Shown here: piece by piece, positions 6,846 through 14,707 of the stretch
Layout of the letters: each line of letters starts with the position of its first letter
How positions within the stretch are numbered: position 1 is the stretch's first letter
Source of the DNA: CAIPVR01 sp049316905
GTDB lineage: Bacteria > Actinomycetota > Acidimicrobiia > Acidimicrobiales > Microtrichaceae
Assembly (NCBI GenBank): GCA_049316905.1
Contig: JBMOJH010000070.1
Coordinates: 1 to 17,613, forward strand
DNA length: 17,613 nucleotides
Direction: 5' to 3'
Program-made: the position numbers and the translations under genes
Notes under the pieces: generated by a model
What the model saw: the letters and a program-made list of their open reading frames with translations, nothing else
The model's database searches: none
Told to the model about the DNA's origin: nothing

Positions 6846-7802
6846 TCAGGAGAGGGCCCGGCGAACGGCGTCGACCACGGTGTCGGCCATGCGGGCACCC
6901 ACCCCGGTGACCTCGGCGAGCTGGTAGGTCAGGTGCACGGCGCCGTCGAAGCGCTCGAGGCGCACCTCCACGCCGGCAGCGGCCAGGGCCGCGGCGTAGG
7001 CCTCGCCCTCGTCGCGGAGCGGGTCGAAGCCGGCCACCACGACCAGTGCGGGCGCCACGCCCGACAGGTCCTCGACGCGGAGCGGGCTGGCGCCGGGCTC
7101 ACGTCGGCGCTCCGGGTCCGGCACGTACTGGTCCGCGAAGAACCGCATCGTGGCCGCCGTGAGCAGATAGCCCTCGCCGTTGGTCCGCAGCGACGGGAAC
7201 CGCGCCGCGTCGTGCACCAGGTCGCACACCGGGTACACGAGCGCCTGGAGGCGAAGGGCGGGACCGCCGGCGTCGCGGGCCCGCAGCGCCAGGACCGCGG
7301 CGAGGTTGCCGCCCGCTGAGTCGCCCGCCACCGCCACGCGGCGGGAGTCCACGCCGAGCTCGGCGGCGCGGGCGACGAGCTCCACCAGCGCTGCCCAGCT
7401 GTCGTCGGCCGCGGCCGGGTAGGGCGCCTCCGGGGCCAGGCGGTAGTCCACCGACGCCACGACCGCCCCGCTCCCCGCGCAGAGCCGGCGGCACGCCGCC
7501 GCGTGCGTGTCGAGATCACCGATGGTGAACCCACCGCCGTGCAGGAACACGACCAGACCGGGGGGCGCGGACGCCGGCTCGGCCGGCCGGTACAACCGGA
7601 CGGCCACCGGCCCGGCGGGTCCCGCCACCGCCACGTCCTCCTCGGACCCGACGGCGGGACCGTCGCCCACCGTGGCCGCGAACCCCGCGTAGTCGGCGCG
7701 CATCCGCTCCACGCCCAGCTCGGCGGGATCGCCGGGCGTGGCCGCCCCCACCAGCTCCACGATCGGCACCAGTTCCGGGTCCAACCCGCCCGAGTGCGAC
7801 AT
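6846..7802 (-). CDS. Alpha/beta hydrolase, hormone-sensitive-lipase type esterase
   Basis: Carboxylic-ester hydrolase of 318 residues in the HSL/acetyl-esterase family. The diagnostic oxyanion motif HGGGF is at 88-92, followed by SVDYRLAPEAPYPAA (118-132). The nucleophile elbow is GDSAGG (Ser162), the acid is Asp260 in AGFDPLRDEG and the base is His290 in FDGAVH. The family more often has MIHGF at the last site, so the region after the histidine is slightly atypical. There is no signal peptide. The ATG is fixed by AGGGGG at 7808-7813, 5 nt upstream. It is followed by the aldehyde dehydrogenase on the same strand after 27 nt, but that gene has its own -10 box. It diverges from the TadE/TadG pair. 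The physiological ester is unknown. Confidence 0.92.
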   Translation of the reverse strand: MSHSGGLDPELVPIVELVGAATPGDPAELGVERMRADYAGFAATVGDGPAVGSEEDVAVAGPAGPVAVRLYRPAEPASAPPGLVVFLHGGGFTIGDLDTHAAACRRLCAGSGAVVASVDYRLAPEAPYPAAADDSWAALVELVARAAELGVDSRRVAVAGDSAGGNLAAVLALRARDAGGPALRLQALVYPVCDLVHDAARFPSLRTNGEGYLLTAATMRFFADQYVPDPERRREPGASPLRVEDLSGVAPALVVVAGFDPLRDEGEAYAAALAAAGVEVRLERFDGAVHLTYQLAEVTGVGARMADTVVDAVRRALS

Positions 7803-7807
7803 ACGTA

Positions 7808-7813
7808 CCCCCT
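7808..7813 (-). promoter_or_regulatory. Ribosome-binding site AGGGGG deciding the esterase start
   Basis: On the minus strand AGGGGG lies 5 nt before the ATG at 7802. It rules out the longer open frame that would run into the divergent TadE-like gene. Confidence 0.7.
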
Positions 7814-7831
7814 GCGTTACAGCTCCGGGGG

Positions 7832-7837
7832 AAAATA
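7832..7837 (-). promoter_or_regulatory. Weak candidate -10 box TATTTT for the esterase
   Basis: TATTTT on the minus strand fits TAnnnT and would give a leader of about 22 nt that includes the ribosome-binding site. It sits in one of the few relatively AT-rich patches of the window, in the 82-nt divergent region. No clear -35 is visible. Confidence 0.3.
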
Positions 7838-7884
7838 GGTCGAAAGGCTCAAGCTCGCCCGCAGGTGTAACCGACACCCCGGTG

Positions 7885-8487
7885 GTGAGAAGGTACGGCA
7901 GGCGACGGGACCGTGTTCCCGAGCGGGGCGCGGCGATGATCGAGGCGGCGATCGTGCTGCCCGTGCTCATGCTGTTCCTGCTCGGGATCATCGAGTTCGG
8001 GCTCGTCTACGCGACGGGGGCCACCACCACGGGGGCGTCGCGCACCGGCGCCCGACTCGCCGCCACGGCGTACGCGCCCGCGGGCTCCAGCGGCGCCGCG
8101 CAGCGTGCCGCGGCCGACCAGGTGGCCGCCGCGGTGACCGCCGACCTGACGAACCTCTCGAACGCAGTACCCACCGGCATGGTGCTCTACCGCGTGAACC
8201 CCTCCGCGACCGACGGCGCCCCCGTGGGCGGGTTCCCCGGCGACAACATGGCCGGGGGTTGCACCACCGACTGCTTCCGCTACACGTGGAACGGCACCCG
8301 GCTCGTGTACTCCTCCGGCGGCTGGTCGAGCCCCGACGCCTGCGGCACGTCGGTGGACTCCGTCGGCGTGTGGGTCCAGGCCCGTCACGACTACCTCACC
8401 CGGATCCTCGGCCAGTTCCGCTACGTCGACGGCCGCACGTCGATGCGCCTCGAGCCGCTGCCGACCGACCAGTGCACCTCACCGTGA
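7885..8487 (+). CDS. TadE-like pilus/secreted membrane protein
   Basis: Protein of about 200 residues with a TadE-type N-terminus: a short basic region, then ERGAAMIEAAIVLPVLMLFLLGIIEFGLVY (14-42). The Glu20 after MI corresponds to the conserved acidic residue of type IV-pilin-like proteins. The hydrophobic stretch is a single membrane helix, followed by the small-residue-rich GATTTGASRTGARLAATAY typical of TadE/TadG. The extracytoplasmic part has four cysteines (126, 130, 153, 197). Tad proteins assist Flp pilus assembly. The start is uncertain: GTG codons at 7882 and 7885 are both possible and the ribosome-binding site is weak. A small hairpin GGTGT-N5-ACACC (7864-7878) lies just upstream. 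The stop overlaps the next start as GTGA, implying coupling. Confidence 0.85.
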   Translation: MRRYGRRRDRVPERGAAMIEAAIVLPVLMLFLLGIIEFGLVYATGATTTGASRTGARLAATAYAPAGSSGAAQRAAADQVAAAVTADLTNLSNAVPTGMVLYRVNPSATDGAPVGGFPGDNMAGGCTTDCFRYTWNGTRLVYSSGGWSSPDACGTSVDSVGVWVQARHDYLTRILGQFRYVDGRTSMRLEPLPTDQCTSP

Positions 8488-10196
8488 CCGACGGACCGAT
8501 CCCCCGGTGGCGGCTCGTGCGCCGCCTGCGCCGGCCCGACGAGCGGGGCATCGCCCTCGTCTGGATGGCCCTCACGCTCGTGCTCATGGTGCTGTTCGCC
8601 GGCTTCGCCGTGGACATGTCGAACTGGTGGCTCCGGGCCGAACGACTCCAGCGCGCCGCGGACGCCGGCGCGCACGCGGGCGTGGTGTTCCTCCCGGCCG
8701 ACCTCGCGAGCGCCACGACCCGGGCCAAGGGCCAGGTGGGCATCAACGGCTACCCGGAAGGTGGCGGGGCCAACACCGCGGTCGCGGTGACGCAGGAGCC
8801 GAACCCCAACCGCCTCCGCGTCCGCGTCACCAGCGACGTGCCCACCTACTTCCTGACCCTCATCGGCCTCAACAAGGTCCGGATGACCCGTGAGGCGGTG
8901 GCCGAGTACGTGGCCCCGGTGCCGATGGGCTCGCCCGAGAACAAGCTGGGCAACGACCCGGCCAACAACCAGAACTCCCCGCAGTTCTGGATCAACATCG
9001 CGGGCCCCAATGCGACCAAGGTCTCGGGCGACCGCTTCCAGGCGAAGAACTGCGACACGTCGGTGGCCAACTGCACCGGCACGGCCAACCCGGGCATCAA
9101 CAACGACGACTACTCCTTCGAGGGCTACTTCTTCGCCCTCAAGGTGAAGGCGACGCCCGCGGGCCAACCGCTCAACGTCGCCGTGTACGACCCGGCGATG
9201 ACCTACGTGGGCGACAAGTGCGAGAACAACATGCCCACGCAGGCCCAGGCGAACGCTCTCCAGGCGCTGCCCGGCAACCCGTACCCCGACGCGGCGTCCC
9301 GCTACGCACCGGGCCTCACCTCCTGGTGCACCGGCGACCAGGACATCAGTGGGCGCACGACCCGCACCACCTTCATCGTTCGCGCCCCCGACACGACCCC
9401 GTGGAGCGACACCGACAACCCGGTGGTGTCGGGCTGCACGGTGACCATGCCGGCGTTCACCCCGGGCCAGAACGGGCAGGGCTCGATCAACAACATGCTC
9501 ACGCCGTCGAACGGGGCGTACAACGCTCAGTTCGCCTCGCTCTTCCGGCGCAACGTGACGATCTGCTCGATCCCCGCCGGGCAGGTGGTGACCGGCGACT
9601 ACATCCTGCAGGTGCGCTCGAACGCCGCCGCGGCCACGCCCACCGCCTACAGCGCCTCGGTGGCCGACGGCGGTCACAACCGCATGTCGATCTTCGCGGG
9701 GTTCGGGGCCTCGGGGCTCGCCACGGTCGACGGCAGCAACGTCTCGATCAACGCCCGGGGACGCCTGCCGATCTACGCCAACGCGGACGCCGCCAGCACG
9801 ACCTTCTTCCTGGCCCGCGTGCTGCCGTACGACGCGGGGCGCACCCTGCGGGTGACGCTCTACGACATGGGCGACGCGTCCCAGGCCGGGACCCTGCAGA
9901 TCCTGCCGCCCCCCGAGTTCGCCAGCACGTTCAGCGGCTGCTCCTTCACCCGCAACGACGGCGGCACGATGAGCACGGTGCCGGGCACCTGCACCATCAA
10001 CAACGTCTCGTCGGGGACCGGCTTCAACGGCCGCAGCGTGAACATCGACATCCCGATCCCGACGAACTACACGTGCGACGAGGGCTCGGCGACGGGGTGC
10101 TGGATCAAGGTGCGCGCCGCGTTCCCGAGCGGCGTGAGCGACACGACCACCTGGTCGGCATCGATCCTGGGCAACCCGATCCGCATCGTGGAGTGA
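8484..10196 (+). CDS. TadG-like protein with large duplicated extracytoplasmic region
   Basis: Protein of 570 residues. Residues 18-61 (PDERGIALVWMALTLVLMV to NWWLRAERLQRAADAGAHAG) are the TadG/putative Flp-pilus N-terminal helix and the segment following it. The remainder is outside the membrane and contains ten cysteines (190, 197, 246, 282, 318, 361, 486, 503, 531, 539), consistent with disulfides. Two parts resemble each other. YFFALKVKATPAGQPLNVAVYD (215-236) matches FFLARVLPYDAGRTLRVTLYD (441-461), and DYILQVRSNAAAATPTAYSASV (372-393) matches CWIKVRAAFPSGVSDTTTWSAS (539-560), suggesting two related beta-rich modules. The GTG start overlaps the upstream stop by 4 nt. No other tad genes (ATPase, TadB/C) are in the window. 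The role, surface structure or pilus assembly, is inferred. Confidence 0.85.
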   Translation: MTDGPIPRWRLVRRLRRPDERGIALVWMALTLVLMVLFAGFAVDMSNWWLRAERLQRAADAGAHAGVVFLPADLASATTRAKGQVGINGYPEGGGANTAVAVTQEPNPNRLRVRVTSDVPTYFLTLIGLNKVRMTREAVAEYVAPVPMGSPENKLGNDPANNQNSPQFWINIAGPNATKVSGDRFQAKNCDTSVANCTGTANPGINNDDYSFEGYFFALKVKATPAGQPLNVAVYDPAMTYVGDKCENNMPTQAQANALQALPGNPYPDAASRYAPGLTSWCTGDQDISGRTTRTTFIVRAPDTTPWSDTDNPVVSGCTVTMPAFTPGQNGQGSINNMLTPSNGAYNAQFASLFRRNVTICSIPAGQVVTGDYILQVRSNAAAATPTAYSASVADGGHNRMSIFAGFGASGLATVDGSNVSINARGRLPIYANADAASTTFFLARVLPYDAGRTLRVTLYDMGDASQAGTLQILPPPEFASTFSGCSFTRNDGGTMSTVPGTCTINNVSSGTGFNGRSVNIDIPIPTNYTCDEGSATGCWIKVRAAFPSGVSDTTTWSASILGNPIRIVE

Positions 10197-10201
10197 CCGA
10201 C

Positions 10202-10215
10202 CCGGGCGGGCCCGG
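10202..10215. terminator. Compact GC hairpin between convergent genes
   Basis: CCGGG (10202-10206) and CCCGG (10211-10215) with a 4-nt loop lie in the 28-nt gap between the convergent TadG-like and kinase genes. It has no T-tract. A terminator role is a guess from position. Confidence 0.3.
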
Positions 10216-10224
10216 CGCGCATCG

Positions 10225-11739
10225 TCAGGCGCCGCGGGCGGCGGCCCATTCGGCGATCCGCTCGCCCATGGGTGTGGACGGCGGGCCGGCCACGAAGGGC
10301 CACAGCTCCTCGGCGATGCACCGCCAGTTGTTGCGGGCGCCGAGGTCCCCGAACAGGGCGAACAGCCCCAGGTTGATCCGCTGGATGATCACCATCGACG
10401 GCGGCAGGTTGGCGGCCTTCATGATGTGCGCGTGGGGCCCCGAGAGGTCGAAGAACTGGCGCACCGATCGCGACGACCACTCCGGGGTGATCTCCATCAC
10501 ACGGTCGTCCATCACGAACTCGTAGAAGTGCCCGAAGTACTCCGCGAGATCCTCGTCGGACACGTCGAGACCGGGGGCGAGGATGCCGATGCGCTCGACC
10601 ACCTCGTGGAAGGCCCGCACGTCGCGGTCGAGCACCATCGCCCGGATCATCGACTCGAAGATCGCCACCTCGTCGTCGGTGAAGCGCTTGCAGAGGCCGA
10701 AGTCGAGGAAGGTCACCCGGCCGCCGGGTCGGAACAGGTAGTTGCCCGGGTGCGGGTCGCCGTTGAAGGCCCGCAGGCCGTAGATGCTCCCGAACGCGAA
10801 GCGGTAGAGCGTCTCGGCCGCGGCCTGACGCTCGTCGTCGGGCCACTCCACCACCTCGGCGAATCGGGCGCCGTCGGCCAGCTCGGTGGTGAGCACCCGA
10901 CCCGTGGAGCGGTGGTCGATCACCTCGGGGACGTGGATGTACGGGTGGTCCCGGTAGTGCGCCGCGAACAGCCGCTGGTGGTCGGCCTCGATGCGGTAGT
11001 CGAGCTCCTCCACGAGCCGCTCCCGCAGCTCGGCCACGATCGGCTTCGGGTCCATCCCGGGGAACAGGAGTCCCATGACGTTGAAGAGGAGGTCGGTGTT
11101 CTCCAGGTCCGCGGCCACCGCCTTGTCGACCCCGGGGTACTGGACCTTCACCGCCACCGCCGTGCCGTCGAAGAGCACGGCGCGATGCACCTGGCCGATG
11201 GAGGCCGACGCGAGCGGCCGGGGATCCCACTCGCCGAACAGTTCGTCGGGCCCGGCGCCGAACTCGTCGCGGAGGACCTGCTCCACCAGCTCGGGCGCCA
11301 TCGGCGGGGCATCGGACTGGAGCTGGGCGAGGGCCTCGCGCACCGGCTCCGGCAGGCCCTGGTCGAGGTAGCTCGCCATCTGCCCGAGCTTCATGAGGGC
11401 GCCCTTCATGCCCCCGAGCAGGGCCGCGACCTGCTCGGCCGAGCGGACCTGGAACTCCTCCTCCAGCTCGGCCCGACGCTCCTCGCCCGCGAGGGCGCCC
11501 CGGGCGCGCATCGAGACGTAGTCGGTCCCCACACGCGCCCCGTGGGCGGCGATGCGGGCGGTGCGGGCGGCCCGGTCGGTGGGCAGCAACGACGACGTGC
11601 CGCCGGCCGGACCACCCGGTGCCCCGGCGCTGCGGTGTTGCCGGGCCCGGACGACCGCGGCCACGGAGAGGGCGCCGAGGGCCAGCCCGGCGACGGCGGC
11701 CAGCGCCGCGGCCGGCCCGGATCGCGGCCGTACCGCCAC
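10225..11739 (-). CDS. AarF/ABC1/UbiB-family atypical kinase
   Basis: Protein kinase-like ATPase of 504 residues. An N-terminal hydrophobic helix (about 9-31) probably anchors it in the membrane. The family signature follows: KxGQ in MKLGQMASYLDQG (Lys117-Gln120), the Ala-containing nucleotide loop SASIGQVHRA (178-187), AVKVQ with Lys198, catalytic-loop NGDPHPGN (326-333) and DFG (346-348). UbiB relatives support quinone or other isoprenoid lipid biology. Actinobacteria normally use menaquinone, so the exact role here is unclear. The GTG start lies 5 nt after the stop of the cyclophilin gene, so the two are almost certainly co-transcribed; GAGAG within the end of that gene could serve as a weak ribosome-binding site. 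It converges with the TadG-like gene. Confidence 0.93.
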   Translation of the reverse strand: MAVRPRSGPAAALAAVAGLALGALSVAAVVRARQHRSAGAPGGPAGGTSSLLPTDRAARTARIAAHGARVGTDYVSMRARGALAGEERRAELEEEFQVRSAEQVAALLGGMKGALMKLGQMASYLDQGLPEPVREALAQLQSDAPPMAPELVEQVLRDEFGAGPDELFGEWDPRPLASASIGQVHRAVLFDGTAVAVKVQYPGVDKAVAADLENTDLLFNVMGLLFPGMDPKPIVAELRERLVEELDYRIEADHQRLFAAHYRDHPYIHVPEVIDHRSTGRVLTTELADGARFAEVVEWPDDERQAAAETLYRFAFGSIYGLRAFNGDPHPGNYLFRPGGRVTFLDFGLCKRFTDDEVAIFESMIRAMVLDRDVRAFHEVVERIGILAPGLDVSDEDLAEYFGHFYEFVMDDRVMEITPEWSSRSVRQFFDLSGPHAHIMKAANLPPSMVIIQRINLGLFALFGDLGARNNWRCIAEELWPFVAGPPSTPMGERIAEWAAARGA

Positions 11740-11744
11740 GGCGC

Positions 11745-12302
11745 TCAGCTCTCGGTGATCGTGACGGACTCGATCACCACGGGATCCTTGGGTCGGTCGC
11801 CGGAACCCGTGGGCACCCGCTGGATCTCGTCGAGCACGTCGAGGCCCTCGATCAGCTTGCCGAACAGCGAGTACTGCGGCGGCAGCTGCATGCCGTGGCC
11901 GCCGGAGATCACGAAGAACTGGCTGCCGTTGGTGTTGGGCCCGGCGTTCGCCATGGCGAGCGAGCCGACCTCGTACTTGCCGGGCTCGGGCAGCTCGTCC
12001 TCGAAGCGGTAGCCGGGGTTACCCCGACCCGAGCCCTCCGGGCACCCGCCCTGGATGACGAAGTCACGGATGATCCGGTGGAAGGTGAGGCCGTCGAAGT
12101 AGTGGTACCGGGCCAGGAACACGAAGTTGTTGACCGTCCTCGGCGCCCGCTGCGGGTACAGGAATGCGGTCATCGTGCCGTGGTTGGTCACGATCTCGGC
12201 CTGGTAGCTCTTCTCCGTGTCGATGCACATGGGCGGCGGACCGGGGAAGCGGGTCTGGCGGGGCGACGAGCCGTCGGCGGCCGGGCACTCGGGGGTGGCC
12301 AT
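11745..12302 (-). CDS. Cyclophilin-type peptidyl-prolyl cis-trans isomerase
   Basis: Cyclophilin of 185 residues that accelerates cis-trans isomerisation of prolyl bonds. The active-site block TFHRIIRDFVIQGG (73-86) includes the catalytic Arg76. It is followed by GYRFEDELP (97-105), MANAGPNTNGSQFFVISGG (117-135) and SLFGKLIEGLDVLDEI (145-160). There is no signal peptide, so it is probably cytoplasmic. An unusual 35-residue lead segment carries Cys6 and Cys26 in a Pro-rich stretch before the first strand. I recall similar lead segments in other actinobacterial cyclophilins, but this was not checked. The ATG start is fixed by AAGGAGA at 12308-12314 with 5 nt spacing. It is the first gene of a two-gene unit with the UbiB-type kinase. 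Confidence 0.95.
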   Translation of the reverse strand: MATPECPAADGSSPRQTRFPGPPPMCIDTEKSYQAEIVTNHGTMTAFLYPQRAPRTVNNFVFLARYHYFDGLTFHRIIRDFVIQGGCPEGSGRGNPGYRFEDELPEPGKYEVGSLAMANAGPNTNGSQFFVISGGHGMQLPPQYSLFGKLIEGLDVLDEIQRVPTGSGDRPKDPVVIESVTITES

Positions 12303-12329
12303 GGGGATCTCCTTCTCGGCGGACGGCGA

Positions 12330-12335
12330 ACCCTA
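12330..12335 (-). promoter_or_regulatory. Candidate -10 box TAGGGT for the cyclophilin-kinase unit
   Basis: TAGGGT on the minus strand would place transcription start about 20 nt before the ATG, leaving room for the AAGGAGA ribosome-binding site. The same hexamer precedes the SDR gene at 16927. No -35 box is evident. Confidence 0.45.
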
Positions 12336-12385
12336 TCCCCGCGTCCCCGGCCGACGGCACCCGCCGGCCCCGTCGCGCCGCCGGC

Positions 12386-12416
12386 CCGTGGGCGCGCCCG
12401 GATCCGTGGGCGCGCC
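12386..12416. repeat. 13-bp direct repeat beyond the LCP stop codon
   Basis: CCGTGGGCGCGCC occurs at 12386-12398 and 12404-12416, a period of 18 bp, starting 5 nt beyond the LCP stop codon in the 119-nt gap before the cyclophilin gene. It may be a recent tandem duplication. The rest of the gap is GC-rich and holds the cyclophilin -10 box. Confidence 0.65.
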
Positions 12417-12421
12417 GCGGT

Positions 12422-13552
12422 TCAGCGGAACCCGGCCAGCACCTGCTGCGCGTCCGGCTCCTTCAGGAGCAGCACCGCCGCGCCGCCGATCGTGGCCGGT
12501 CGGGTGGGCAGCTCCACGGTGGCCGGCGCAGTCGCGCCCAGGCGCCGGCCGAGTGAGAACAGGTCCATGGCACCCAGCGTCGAGTCGATCGTGAGGCCCG
12601 AACTCATCGACTCGGCCACGCCCACCAGGGTCAACGGGTTGCGGGTGGCGCCCACGTCGCCCAGCGCGGTGCGCAGGAAGGTCTGCTGGCGCTTCTCGCG
12701 GCCGAGGTCCGCGGTCGGGTCGGTCACCTGCTTGCCGTCGATCGTCTCTGTGTAGGTGCGGGACCGCACATAGGCCAGCGCCTGGCGTCCGTCGAGGGTC
12801 ACCGGACCGGACGCGTCCACCCGCAGGCCCGACTTGCGGTCGCTCGCCGGGTGAGGGAAGTCGATGGTCACCCCGCCGAGCGCGTCGACCAGTCCGGCGA
12901 AGCTGTCGAAGCCGACCTCCATGTAGTGGTTCACCGGCACGTTCAGGTTGCTCTTCACCGTGCGGACGAGCGCCTCCGGCCCCGCGTTGTAGGCGCCGTT
13001 CACGCGACCCTTCCGCCCGCTCACCGGGTAGGTGACCCACAGGTCCCGGGGGATCGACATCATCGAGGACCCGTCCGGGCCCACCCGCAGCAGGATGATC
13101 GTGTCGCTGCGCTTGCCGGTGACGGTCGAGCGGCCGCCGGGGCCCACGTCGGGATCGAGGCCCTCGCGCGAGTCGGAGCCCACCAGGAGGTAGTTCACCT
13201 GCGGGCCGCTCACCGGGTCGAGCACGCCCGCGAGGTCCACCCGTTCGATGGCCCGGTAGGCCGACCAGGCCCGGAACCCGAGCCATCCGGCCACGAGGAG
13301 GAGCGGCACGAGCACGATCGCGGTCCACCGCAGCCAGCGACGGCGCCGTCGCGGCCGACCGGCCGGGGCGCCCGGGCCGCGGGGCGGCGGTCCGGCGGGA
13401 CGACCGGGCTGGCGGGCCGGTCGTGGGGCCGGTCCGGGGGCCGGGCTCGGGGCCGGCGACGGCGTGACCCCGGGCGCGCCCGAGTGACCGGGATCCCCCG
13501 GCGCCGGCACGTAGAAGCGGCCCGGTCCGGCGGGCGGTCGTTCGTCGGCCAC
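12422..13552 (-). CDS. LytR-CpsA-Psr (LCP) family protein
   Basis: Membrane-anchored LCP protein of 376 residues. LCP enzymes transfer undecaprenyl-linked glycopolymers to peptidoglycan on the outer face of the membrane; in actinobacteria this includes arabinogalactan-like polymers. A Pro/Gly/Ala-rich cytoplasmic tail (1-66) and an Arg cluster precede the membrane helix (about 74-93). The catalytic domain shows GSDSRE (125-130), the Arg-Ser-Asp at 148-150, SIPRDLWV (166-173), YVRSR (261-265) and DLGREKRQQ (282-290), the polyphosphate and metal-binding residues of the family. No LytR_C extension is present. The GTG start is chosen to avoid overlap with the divergent gene; CACACT lies 7 nt upstream, a near match to the leaderless boxes nearby. 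No ribosome-binding site is visible. Confidence 0.92.
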   Translation of the reverse strand: MADERPPAGPGRFYVPAPGDPGHSGAPGVTPSPAPSPAPGPAPRPARQPGRPAGPPPRGPGAPAGRPRRRRRWLRWTAIVLVPLLLVAGWLGFRAWSAYRAIERVDLAGVLDPVSGPQVNYLLVGSDSREGLDPDVGPGGRSTVTGKRSDTIILLRVGPDGSSMMSIPRDLWVTYPVSGRKGRVNGAYNAGPEALVRTVKSNLNVPVNHYMEVGFDSFAGLVDALGGVTIDFPHPASDRKSGLRVDASGPVTLDGRQALAYVRSRTYTETIDGKQVTDPTADLGREKRQQTFLRTALGDVGATRNPLTLVGVAESMSSGLTIDSTLGAMDLFSLGRRLGATAPATVELPTRPATIGGAAVLLLKEPDAQQVLAGFR

Positions 13553-13606
13553 GGCGGACAGTGTGGCCGGTGGCCCGGCGGATTCCGGGGCATGCTGAGC
13601 CGGACC

Positions 13607-14707
13607 ATGAGCGGCGGCACACCATCCCCTCCCCCCGCCGAGCCCCCGCCCGCCGGCGATGCGGCACGCGTGGTCCGGCGCCGGCCGCCCCGCACGAGGG
13701 CCCACCGCACCCCGGCGCGCTCACGGCCCCCGATCGCGCTCGTCGGCGGCGTCGGGATCGCCGCGGTCGTGGCGCTGCTGGTGCTCGGCGCGGCGTGGTC
13801 GCGCGGCCCCCGGCCCACCCTCGGACGGGCCGCCGGGGTCGACGCCACCGTGGAGGCGCTCCCCTCGGCCGGCTGCACCCCGGAATCAGGCCCGGCGACC
13901 GCCACCCCGGCGGGCGTGACCACCCGGGAGGCACCCGGCGTCCCGGGCACCGGCGAGCGCGCCTACCGCTGGGCGACCCCGGCGCAGGCGGCCGGGGTGC
14001 CCGTGGGGGTGGTGCTGGCACTGCCCGACACCGGGCAGGACGCCGGCACGTTCCAGCGCCTCACCGGGTTCGAGGACGCCGCGGTCGCGGCCGGGGTGGC
14101 CGTGGCGACGCTCGAGCCGGTGGCCCCCGAACGGGAGCTCAACGTGGCCCAGGACCGGCGCCGGTCCGACGACGCGGTGCACGCCGTGATGCTGCTCGAG
14201 GACCTGGCGGCCACCACGTGCGTCGACCTGCGACGCACGTGGGTGGTGGGTTGGGGGGTGGGCGCGCAGATGGGGGGCGCGCTCGCCTGCATCCGGCCCG
14301 AGTACGTCGCTGCGGTCGCCGGCGTGGGCGGGGGCTTCCTCCCGGACGCCTGCCCACTCGATCCCCCGGTCTCGCTGCTGTCGCTGTGGGCGCGCGACGA
14401 CCCGGTCCAGCCCTACGACGGCGGCGTCGGGTCGGCGGGCCCCACGGGCCCGCGCGGCGCGGCGAGGGTGCCCAACGCCGGGGCGGTGGACGTGACGAAC
14501 CGCTGGGCCGAGACGCTGGGAGCCGGGCCGACCCGTGACGCGACGGGAGGGGCGGGTGCCGCGGGATCGGAGGTGACGATGCGCTCGGGCGGCCGGGCCG
14601 GGTCGTCGGTCGTGCTGGTCACCGAGGCAACGGGTGGCCACGGCTGGCCGGCCGATGCGAACGAGCGGATCCTGCAGTTCCTGCGCGACCACGCCCGCGC
14701 GTCCTGA
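13607..14707 (+). CDS. Membrane-anchored PHB-depolymerase/feruloyl-esterase-like protein lacking the nucleophile serine
   Basis: Protein of 366 residues. A Pro/Arg-rich N-terminus precedes a membrane helix (about 43-64, IALVGGVGIAAVVALLVLGAAW). The outside part has an alpha/beta-hydrolase layout like the LpqC/PHB-depolymerase esterases. VVLALPDTGQDAGTFQRLTGF (135-155) matches the usual oxyanion and Asn-rich region. Asp265 in RDDPVQPYDGG and His345 in GGHGWPADANERILQFL match the acid and base. At the nucleophile elbow the sequence is GWGVG (215-219), so the serine position is Gly217. It is therefore probably a non-catalytic homologue or works by another route. A 15-bp repeat follows, beginning at the codon before the stop. 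The ATG at 13592 is an alternative start. It diverges from the LCP gene, hinting at an envelope role (inference). Confidence 0.75.
   Translation: MSGGTPSPPPAEPPPAGDAARVVRRRPPRTRAHRTPARSRPPIALVGGVGIAAVVALLVLGAAWSRGPRPTLGRAAGVDATVEALPSAGCTPESGPATATPAGVTTREAPGVPGTGERAYRWATPAQAAGVPVGVVLALPDTGQDAGTFQRLTGFEDAAVAAGVAVATLEPVAPERELNVAQDRRRSDDAVHAVMLLEDLAATTCVDLRRTWVVGWGVGAQMGGALACIRPEYVAAVAGVGGGFLPDACPLDPPVSLLSLWARDDPVQPYDGGVGSAGPTGPRGAARVPNAGAVDVTNRWAETLGAGPTRDATGGAGAAGSEVTMRSGGRAGSSVVLVTEATGGHGWPADANERILQFLRDHARAS

Noticed and set aside
5442..7319. A 625-codon open frame on + antisense to the aldehyde dehydrogenase and esterase
   Set aside because: His/Gly/Arg-rich shadow composition with no motif. 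Both opposite-strand genes have complete catalytic signatures.
7864..7878. Hairpin GGTGT-N5-ACACC before the TadE-like gene as an operator
   Set aside because: Only 5 bp; too short to distinguish from chance in GC-rich sequence.
10426..12012. A 528-codon open frame on + antisense to the kinase and cyclophilin
   Set aside because: Shadow composition; the opposite strand carries unmistakable kinase and cyclophilin motifs.
12740..12775. TCTCTGTGTA...CCGCACATAG as a possible third copy of the hairpin element
   Set aside because: It lies inside the LCP coding sequence and shares only about 8 bases with the element; chance similarity.
12333..14021. A 562-codon open frame on - across the LCP region
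   Set aside because: Very rich in Arg, Pro and Gly without domain signatures; the LCP motifs are in another frame.
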